A stretch of 56,378 nt of DNA. It comes from Streptomyces huiliensis (lineage in GTDB: Bacteria > Actinomycetota > Actinomycetes > Streptomycetales > Streptomycetaceae). A program made the position numbers and the translations under genes. This document shows, in pieces, positions 47,412-53,389 of the stretch. The notes beneath the pieces were generated by a model. It did no database searches. It saw only the letters and a list, made by a program, of their open reading frames with translations, and was not told the DNA's origin. Every line of letters begins with the position of its first letter. Position 1 is the first letter of the stretch. The DNA lies in contig NZ_JAIQLH010000081.1 in NCBI RefSeq assembly GCF_020037025.1, forward strand, positions 1 to 56,378. Reading direction: 5' to 3'.

Positions 47412-48524
47412 TCAGTCCACGCCGGACACCACCTTGAGCAGGGCCTCGATCACCCGCTCCTGGACGTCCGGGCGCAGCGACGGGTACATGGGCAGCGAGA
47501 AGATCTCCTCGGCGCGGCGCTCGGTGACGGGGAGGCGGGCGTCGGCGGCCGGGGTGCCGGCGAAGCCCCGCATGGTGTGGACGGGCCAGCGGTAGCTGAC
47601 GTTCAGCTCGATGTCGTGGGCGCGCAGGCGCTCCAGGATGGGGTCGCGCCGGGGGTGGCTCACGACGTAGAGGTAGTAGACGTGGTCGTTGCCGGGAGCG
47701 AGCCGCGGCAGGGTGAGCGAGGTGTCCTTCAGTGCCTCCTGGTAGCGGTCGGCGACGGCGCGCCGGCGGGCGATGTAGTCGTCGAGCCGGCGCAGCTTGC
47801 GGCGCAGGATCTCCGCCTGCACCTCGTCGAGCCGGCTGTTGTGGCCGGGCAGGGAGTCGACGTAGTAGCGCTCCTCCATGCCGTAGTAGCGCAGGCGGCG
47901 CAGCGCGCGGTCGGTGTCCTGCCGGCCGGTGAGGACGGCGCCGCCGTCGCCGTAGGCGCCGAGCACCTTGGTCGGGTAGAAGGAGTAGGCGGCGGCGTCC
48001 CCGAACGTGCCGGCGAGCCGTCCGTTCTGCCGGGCGCCGTGGGCCTGGGCGCAGTCCTCGACGACCGCCAGGCCATGCTCGCGGGCGATCTCCCCGATGG
48101 CGTCCATGTCGGCACACTGGCCGTACAGGTGGACGGGGACGATGCAGCGGGTGCGCGGGGTCACGGCGGCGGCCAGGCCCGCCGGGTCCATGAGGTAGGT
48201 CGTCGGGTCGATGTCGACGAACCGCACGTCCGCGCCGGTGCCGTGGATGGCGACGACGGTGGGCGCGGCGGTGTTCGAGACGGTGATCACCTCGTCGCCG
48301 GGGCCGATGCCGAGCGCTTGGAGGGCGAGTTTCACGGCGTTCGTCCCGTTGTCGACGCCGACGCAGTGGCCGATGCCGTGGTACGCGGCGAACTCCGTCT
48401 CGAAGTCCCGCACGCTCGGCCCCAGCACCAGGCGTCCGGAGGAGAACACCGTGTCCACGGCGTCGAGGATCTCCGCGCGTTCGGCCTCGTACTCATCGCC
48501 GTAGGCCCATACCAGCACGCTCAT
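47412..48524 (-). CDS. dTDP-sugar 3-aminotransferase (DegT family)
   Basis: 370 residues from the ATG at 48524 (GAGGTGG 9 nt upstream). PLP Lys186 in SFYPTKVLGAYGDGGA and Asp157 in VVEDCAQAHGA mark a nucleotide-sugar aminotransferase; SNTAAPTVVAIHG and the C-terminal pattern resemble the DesV/TylB/EryCI type that aminates the 3-keto group of a dTDP-6-deoxyhexose. It is the last gene of a sugar cassette with the 3,5-epimerase and 4-ketoreductase. It supplies the amino group of a deoxyaminosugar; the sugar's scaffold genes (glucose-1-phosphate thymidylyltransferase, 4,6-dehydratase) are not in view. Confidence 0.9.
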   Translation of the reverse strand: MSVLVWAYGDEYEAERAEILDAVDTVFSSGRLVLGPSVRDFETEFAAYHGIGHCVGVDNGTNAVKLALQALGIGPGDEVITVSNTAAPTVVAIHGTGADVRFVDIDPTTYLMDPAGLAAAVTPRTRCIVPVHLYGQCADMDAIGEIAREHGLAVVEDCAQAHGARQNGRLAGTFGDAAAYSFYPTKVLGAYGDGGAVLTGRQDTDRALRRLRYYGMEERYYVDSLPGHNSRLDEVQAEILRRKLRRLDDYIARRRAVADRYQEALKDTSLTLPRLAPGNDHVYYLYVVSHPRRDPILERLRAHDIELNVSYRWPVHTMRGFAGTPAADARLPVTERRAEEIFSLPMYPSLRPDVQERVIEALLKVVSGVD

Positions 48525-48600
48525 GCACAAACCACCTCGGGTCGGAGGAAACAGCAGAAGGGAACGGTCAGGTGACGATCCGTCAGGTGCGGACGGGTGG

Positions 48601-48909
48601 CTAGCGCTCGGGCGCGAGCACCTCGCCCGTCTCGGCGTCGCGGACGGTGATCGCCTCCATCGGGCAGGTGTCGGCGGCGTCGGTCACGCTGAGGTCGGGG
48701 TCGACGACCTCCTCGACCGGGCGGGCCCTGCCGTTGTCCAGGCGCATGTGACGGCGGGCGGTGCCCAGGCACAGTCCCGTGCCCGCGCAGACGTTGCGGT
48801 CGACCTCGATGCGCCACCGGCCGGTGGTGGCGGCCGGTTCGGGGGCCGGCGGATGCTCCCGCGCGGGGGCCTCGGGAGCGGTGGCGGAGGCGGTGCGTGG
48901 TTCGGGCAT
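48601..48909 (-). CDS. [3Fe-4S] ferredoxin for a cytochrome P450
   Basis: 102 residues with Cys41, Cys47 and Cys82 (CAGTGLC, then TCP), the three-cysteine pattern of actinobacterial P450 ferredoxins; the core begins RWRIEVDRNVCAG. The first 30 residues are Pro/Ala-rich and probably disordered. GAGGAGAAGAG gives a strong ribosome site. No P450 lies next to it; the nearest, at 4.9-6.1 kb, is over 40 kb away. It sits inside a sugar cassette, after a tandem repeat of 14-bp units. Confidence 0.92.
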   Translation of the reverse strand: MPEPRTASATAPEAPAREHPPAPEPAATTGRWRIEVDRNVCAGTGLCLGTARRHMRLDNGRARPVEEVVDPDLSVTDAADTCPMEAITVRDAETGEVLAPER

Positions 48910-48950
48910 TCTCTTCTCCTCAGGCGGGCGAAGGGCGGGCGGCGGGGCGG

Positions 48951-49052
48951 GTGCCGGCGGGCGGGTGCCGGCGGGCGGGTGCCGGCGGGCGGGTGCCGGC
49001 GGGCGGGTGCCGGCGGGGCGGTGCCGGCAGGCGGTGCCGGCGGGCGGGTGCC
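48951..49052. repeat. 14-bp tandem repeat (8 copies) between cassette genes
   Basis: GCGGGTGCCGGCGG-type units; the GTGCCGG core recurs at 48951, 48965, 48979, 48993, 49007, 49021, 49034 and 49048 (spacings 14, once 13). It fills most of the 145-bp gap between the 4-ketoreductase stop and the ferredoxin start. No reading frame runs through it. Confidence 0.85.
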
Positions 49053-49054
49053 GC

Positions 49055-50074
49055 TCAGGACCGCGGTTCCGGTGCCTCCGGCGCGTCCACGGTGTGCCGG
49101 TACAGGGCGTCCACGGTGCGTTCCAGGGCCTCGTCGAGCGTCAGGCGCGGCTGCCAGCCGGTGACGCCGCGGAACGCGGACGCGTCGATCTCGATGCTGT
49201 GGAAGTCGCCCAGTTCGGCGTACTCGGGCGGGTCGACGGTGCGGACGGGGACGGGGGGCCGGCCGGTGCGCTCCGCGACCAGGTCGGCGATCCGGCGGAA
49301 GACGTCGCCCAGCGGTTCGCCGTGGCCGCTGCCCAGCAGCCAGTGCCGGCCGACGAGTTCGTGCCCGTGGTCGAGGGCGGCGGCGAAGGCGCGGGCGATG
49401 TCGTCGACGTGCAGCATGTCGCGGCGGACGGTGCCGTCGTGCCACATGGTGATGGGTTCGCCGGCCAGGGCCCGTTTGGCCATGGCCGCCACGACGCCCT
49501 TGGAGGTGGTGCGGCCGGGTGCGCAGCCGATGACGGTGGGCAGGCGCAGGGTGATCCCGTGGACGTCGCCCGCCCGCGTCGCCTGCTCCAGCAGCCGCTG
49601 CGCGGCGAGCTTCTGCCGGTCGTAGGCGCCCTGCGGCTCGTCGGGCTCGGAGCCGTCGATGCGCGGGGAGGCCGACAGGCCGACCTGGCTCGCCGCCCCG
49701 GCGTAGATCACCGTGACCGGCCGACCGCCGGGCCCCGGGCGCAGGGCTTCGGTGAGGTGCCGCATGGTGCCCACGTTGACGCGTTCGGCGACCGGGTCCG
49801 CGCCCCGCCAGTTGATGTCGCCGGACAGGTGGGCCAGCAGATGGACGACGACGTCCGAGCCGGCCACGGCGGCGGCGAGGGCCGCCGGGTCGGTGGCGTC
49901 GGCGGTGCGCAGCTCGACGTCCTTGGCGTCGGCGACGGCCGCCGGCGGGCGGTGGCCCCGGGTGACGAGGCGCAGGCGGACCGGCCGCCGGACGAGTTCG
50001 GCCGCGACGGCGGAGCCGATGAACCCCGAGGCGCCGAGCACGGTCACCAACGGGCGCTTCTCCTCGGCGTTCAC
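49055..50074 (-). CDS. dTDP-4-keto-6-deoxyhexose 4-ketoreductase
   Basis: 339 residues, extended SDR: GASGFIG at 14-20, Tyr151-x3-Lys155 (YDRQK), and RRDMLHVDDIARAF. It matches EryBIV/DnmV/UrdR-type 4-ketoreductases that set the C4 hydroxyl of deoxysugars. The GTG at 50074 overlaps the epimerase stop by 4 bp (GTGA). The reduced sugar would be L- or D-configured according to the preceding 3,5-epimerase. No glycosyltransferase is in the cassette. Confidence 0.87.
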   Translation of the reverse strand: MNAEEKRPLVTVLGASGFIGSAVAAELVRRPVRLRLVTRGHRPPAAVADAKDVELRTADATDPAALAAAVAGSDVVVHLLAHLSGDINWRGADPVAERVNVGTMRHLTEALRPGPGGRPVTVIYAGAASQVGLSASPRIDGSEPDEPQGAYDRQKLAAQRLLEQATRAGDVHGITLRLPTVIGCAPGRTTSKGVVAAMAKRALAGEPITMWHDGTVRRDMLHVDDIARAFAAALDHGHELVGRHWLLGSGHGEPLGDVFRRIADLVAERTGRPPVPVRTVDPPEYAELGDFHSIEIDASAFRGVTGWQPRLTLDEALERTVDALYRHTVDAPEAPEPRS

Positions 50075-50703
50075 GCGCGGCCCCCCGTCCGGATCTCCCC
50101 CGGGTGCGCGCCGTACAGGGCGGCCTCGATCTCCAGCGACTTCTCGTAGTCCGGCAGCATCCCCCGCTCGGCGGACTCCTCCAGGGTGAGGGCCACGCTG
50201 TCGCGGTCGGACAGGATGACGTCCTCGTGGGGGACGGGGAGGTTCAGTGCGGGGTCGTGGACGGAGACGGCCTGCTCGTGCGCGGGGTCGTAGGGGACGG
50301 AGAGGAGGTACGTCATGACGGCGTCCTCCAGGGCGACGAAGGCGTGGCCGAGCCCGACGGGGAGGTAGACGGCGCTGGGGTGTTCGGCGGTGAGCACGAC
50401 CGACTCCCACACCCCGAAGGTGGGCGACCCGACGCGTACGTCCACCACGATGTCCAGCGCCCTGCCGTGGGAGCAGTGGACGTACTTGGCCCCGCCCGGC
50501 GGCGTCGTGGTGTAGTGGACGCCCCGCACGACCCCGCGGCGCGAACGGCTGTGGTTGGTCTGCCGGACGGGGAACAGGCCGTGCCCGGTGGCCTTGGCGA
50601 AGGCTTCTTCCTGGAAGGGCGAGGCGAGGTGGCCGCGTTCGTCGGGGAAGTTGTCGGGGACGCAGTGGAAGGCGCCGGCGATCCTCAGTTCACGTACGTC
50701 CAT
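50071..50703 (-). CDS. dTDP-4-keto-6-deoxyhexose 3,5-epimerase (RmlC family)
   Basis: 210 residues, cupin fold. The catalytic base is His63 (RGVHYTTTPPGGAKYV), with KYVHCSHGRALDIVVDVRVG and YLPVGLGHAFVALED as family motifs. It epimerises C3 and C5 (or only C5/C3) of a dTDP-4-keto-6-deoxyhexose, giving the L series. AAAGG lies before the ATG. It begins the four-gene sugar cassette. The length is slightly above RmlC (about 185), as in antibiotic-pathway epimerases such as EryBVII. Confidence 0.92.
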   Translation of the reverse strand: MDVRELRIAGAFHCVPDNFPDERGHLASPFQEEAFAKATGHGLFPVRQTNHSRSRRGVVRGVHYTTTPPGGAKYVHCSHGRALDIVVDVRVGSPTFGVWESVVLTAEHPSAVYLPVGLGHAFVALEDAVMTYLLSVPYDPAHEQAVSVHDPALNLPVPHEDVILSDRDSVALTLEESAERGMLPDYEKSLEIEAALYGAHPGEIRTGGRA

Positions 50704-51671
50704 GAAGGGGCCTTTCGGTGTGGGTGCCGTTGGGGAGGGGCCGATGGGGACCGTGGGGGAGCCGGGACGGCCGTCGTCCGGGCGGCGGGCGGCGCGCCCG
50801 CGTCCTCGTCGGTCACCAGCGGTCACCTCCACTGCCCGCCCGGCGGGAGTCGTCGACGGAAGACGGAAGGGGAGAGCCGACGGCGCGAAGGCGCTCCGTG
50901 GCCGGTTCCCGGCGAACCGGACCGGCAACGGGGTTGTCGGGGCAGGCAGCACGGGCGCTCCCTGCCGTCCCCCTGCCGCCCGGTCACCGAAACGATGCTC
51001 CAGCGGGGCCGTTCAAGGAAAGCGGCGTTCGAGCCCGACGCCCCACCGGCGCCGGTGCCGCGTGCCCTGGACCGCCGACGGGGGCCGGGAGCGGTACGGT
51101 GTTCCGGCCCGCGGAGAAACCGGCGCGGACCGGCCCGGGCCCGAGCCGCAGGTGTTCAACCGCGTACCGTGCCCGGTTGAACGGCCCCCGGTGCCGCCGG
51201 CGCGGCCGCTCCCCCGACCGGGCCTTCCCCGCTCGCCCCGGCGACAAGCTCAACCAACGTGCCGGACGGCCGAAAAGCAAGACGTGGAACCGGTCATCCG
51301 CCGACGCCGCCCGGGGGCGCGCGGGACGGCAAGCGGAAGGCGACGGGAGGTGACAGGAGGCGGGAAGGCGACGGGAAGAGGCCGTATCCGGGCGCCCCCG
51401 GTGAACTCCCGCGTGCCATCCTGGCCTTCGGGGCCGAACCGCTTTCCGATCCGTCCCGGGAACCAGCGGCCTCCCGCGGCCGACTTCCTCGGGGCGGCGC
51501 TCTTCCCCTGAACGACACCGGGAGCCACGGAATCCGTCCGGGCCGGGGAACCCCACCGCGAACTCTTCCGGTCACCGGGGCGCGGGCCGCGCCGGTGGCA
51601 CGGCACGGAGGCGAGCGCCCTCGCCCTCCGGAACCGGACGACGGCGGCCTCACGGCCTCGGAGGGGACACG
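50704..51671. other. Long intergenic region between sugar cassette and MFS gene
   Basis: 968 bp between divergent genes. Open frames exist on both strands but are Arg/Pro-rich without recognisable domains or ribosome sites. The clear structure is the inverted repeat at 51154-51182. GGAGGGGA near 51659 is the ribosome site of the MFS gene. Confidence 0.45.
51154..51182. promoter_or_regulatory. 9-bp-arm inverted repeat, operator candidate
   Basis: GTTCAACCG (51154-51162) and CGGTTGAAC (51174-51182), perfect arms with an 11-bp spacer. It lies about 450 bp from the epimerase gene and 490 bp from the MFS gene. The AT content and symmetry suggest a regulator site; no local regulator gene is available. 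Confidence 0.45.
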
Positions 51672-53141
51672 ATGCAACACGGTGCGGAAGAACGGCCGGT
51701 GGGGCCGGAGGGGCCGGTAGGGCCGGTGGGGCCCGAGCGGACGCGCCCGCCGGCCGAGGACGGACGGCCCCGGTGGGTGCTGGTCGGCATCGCCGGAGTG
51801 CTCTCGTTCGTGGCCATGCTCGACATGAACATCGTCAACGTCTCACTGGCCGACATCGCGCACGATCTCCGGGTCTCCCCCTCCATGGCGCAGTGGACGG
51901 TCCTGGGATACCAACTCGCCGTCGTCGCCCTCCTCTTGCCCGCCGGGCGGTGGCTGGACGTGAGCGGCGGCGGTACGGGCACGGGGCTGCGGCCGGCCGT
52001 CCTGACGGCCACGTCCGGGTTCGCGCTGTGCGGCCTGCTCTCCGCGGCGTCGCCGTGGATGCCGATGCTGGCGACGGCGCGCGTGCTCCAAGGGGCGTTC
52101 GCCGCCGTGCTGTTCGTCCTCATGCCCGTCCTGGCGGCCCGGTCCGTACCGCCGCACCTGCGCGGCCGGGCCATGAGCGTCCCGGCGACCCTGGGCCCCC
52201 TCGGCGCCGTCACCGGGCCCGCCGTGGGCGGCGTCCTCCTCGACGCCTTCGGGTGGCGCGCGGTCTTCCTCGTCAAGCTGCCGTTCTGCCTCGGGGCCCT
52301 GCTGGTGGCGCGCCGCGCGCTGCCCGCCCGCGGCCGCCTCGTCGCCCCGGACCGCCGGCTGCTGGCGGACGCCGCGCTCGTCGGCGGCGCGATCACGGCG
52401 CTGTTGCTCGCCCTGACCCTCGCCCCCTCCTCCCCCGCCTGGCTCCTGCTGGCGCTCGCCGGCCTGCCGCCCGCGGTGCGGTGGCTGCGCGGGCCGGGCG
52501 CCCGGCCGGTCCTGGACGTCGTCCGGGCCTCGGGTACGCAGGGTGTCTACGGCGCGGTGTTCGCACTGGCCTGCGGCTTCGGCGCCATGCACTACGTCGT
52601 CGCCCTGCGGCTGCAGGACGACAGCGGGCTGTCGGCGACGGCCACCGGCCTGACCGTGCTCGCCTTCCCGCTGGCGATGGGCGTGGCGGGGCCGCTGGGC
52701 GGGCGCCTCGCCGACCGGTACGGCCACCGCCCGACCGCCGTCGCGGGCGCCGCCCTCACCACCCTGGGCCTCTTCCTGCTCACCCTCCTCGGCGACCACG
52801 ACTGGTCCACGGGCGACATCGTCTGGCGGCTCGCGATAGCCGGGGCCGGCATGGGCCTGTACGGCGGGCCCACGCAGGCCCTGGTGATGAACGCGGCACC
52901 CCCGAGGGCCGCCGGCACGGCCGGCTCCGCCGTCCAGCTCTCCCGCAACCTCGGCTTCACCTTCGGCCCCGCCCTCGCCTCCGCCACCTGGGGCCTCACC
53001 GACTCCCCCACCGGCGCCCGCTACGCCCTCGCCGTCGCCGCGGCGACGGCCGCCCTCGCCTGCGCGCTCCTCATCGTCCGCCGCACGACGGCGGGCGAGA
53101 CGGAGGGCGCGACGGCTCCCGTGCCACCGGTGAGCCGCTGA
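51672..53141 (+). CDS. MFS drug exporter, DHA2 type
   Basis: 489 residues. After a Pro/Gly-rich, repeat-encoded start (PVGPEGPVGPVGPERTRP) the first helix is VLVGIAGVLSFVAMLDMNIVNV, with LDMNIVNVSLADI the DHA2 motif and later segments ending near 470. It is a multidrug or metabolite exporter of the cytoplasmic membrane. GGAGGGGA precedes the ATG by 7 nt. It diverges from the sugar cassette and may export the cassette's end product, but no regulator gene adjoins it. Confidence 0.9.
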   Translation: MQHGAEERPVGPEGPVGPVGPERTRPPAEDGRPRWVLVGIAGVLSFVAMLDMNIVNVSLADIAHDLRVSPSMAQWTVLGYQLAVVALLLPAGRWLDVSGGGTGTGLRPAVLTATSGFALCGLLSAASPWMPMLATARVLQGAFAAVLFVLMPVLAARSVPPHLRGRAMSVPATLGPLGAVTGPAVGGVLLDAFGWRAVFLVKLPFCLGALLVARRALPARGRLVAPDRRLLADAALVGGAITALLLALTLAPSSPAWLLLALAGLPPAVRWLRGPGARPVLDVVRASGTQGVYGAVFALACGFGAMHYVVALRLQDDSGLSATATGLTVLAFPLAMGVAGPLGGRLADRYGHRPTAVAGAALTTLGLFLLTLLGDHDWSTGDIVWRLAIAGAGMGLYGGPTQALVMNAAPPRAAGTAGSAVQLSRNLGFTFGPALASATWGLTDSPTGARYALAVAAATAALACALLIVRRTTAGETEGATAPVPPVSR

Positions 53142-53156
53142 AGGGGCACCCCGGCC

Positions 53157-53240
53157 CAGCCCGTCCGGCGCGTGAGAACAGCACGCTTCGGAGGTCTGGG
53201 GGCGGAGCCCCCAGGAAACGGTGAATGGGGGTGCCCCCTC
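53157..53240. terminator. Terminator hairpins with dispersed-repeat half-element
   Basis: CAGCCCGTCCGGCG (53157-53170) is the 14-bp repeat core. A perfect hairpin CTGGGGGC (53196-53203) / GCCCCCAG (53207-53214) follows, then a G/C-rich repeat near 53224-53248. It lies between the MFS stop and the convergent HEAT-repeat gene. The rest of the gap has a 16-bp tandem duplication at 53331-53362. Confidence 0.75.
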
Positions 53241-53389
53241 TGGGGGAGGGACCGGGGCACTTCACACCCACCGGCCCGCCACCCGAGCCATGGGGGGCAC
53301 GACGGCTCCCGCGCCGCCGGTCGACCGCCCAGGCCCGCACACCGGCAGGCCCGCACACCGGCAGGGCGAACACCCGACGAGGCCGGACG

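Noticed and set aside
48951..49052. CRISPR-like array
   Set aside because: The units are contiguous 14-bp tandem repeats with no spacers and no cas genes nearby.
50984..51680. Small genes in the 968-bp gap
   Set aside because: Frames on both strands are Arg/Pro/Gly-rich, lack ribosome sites and recognisable domains.
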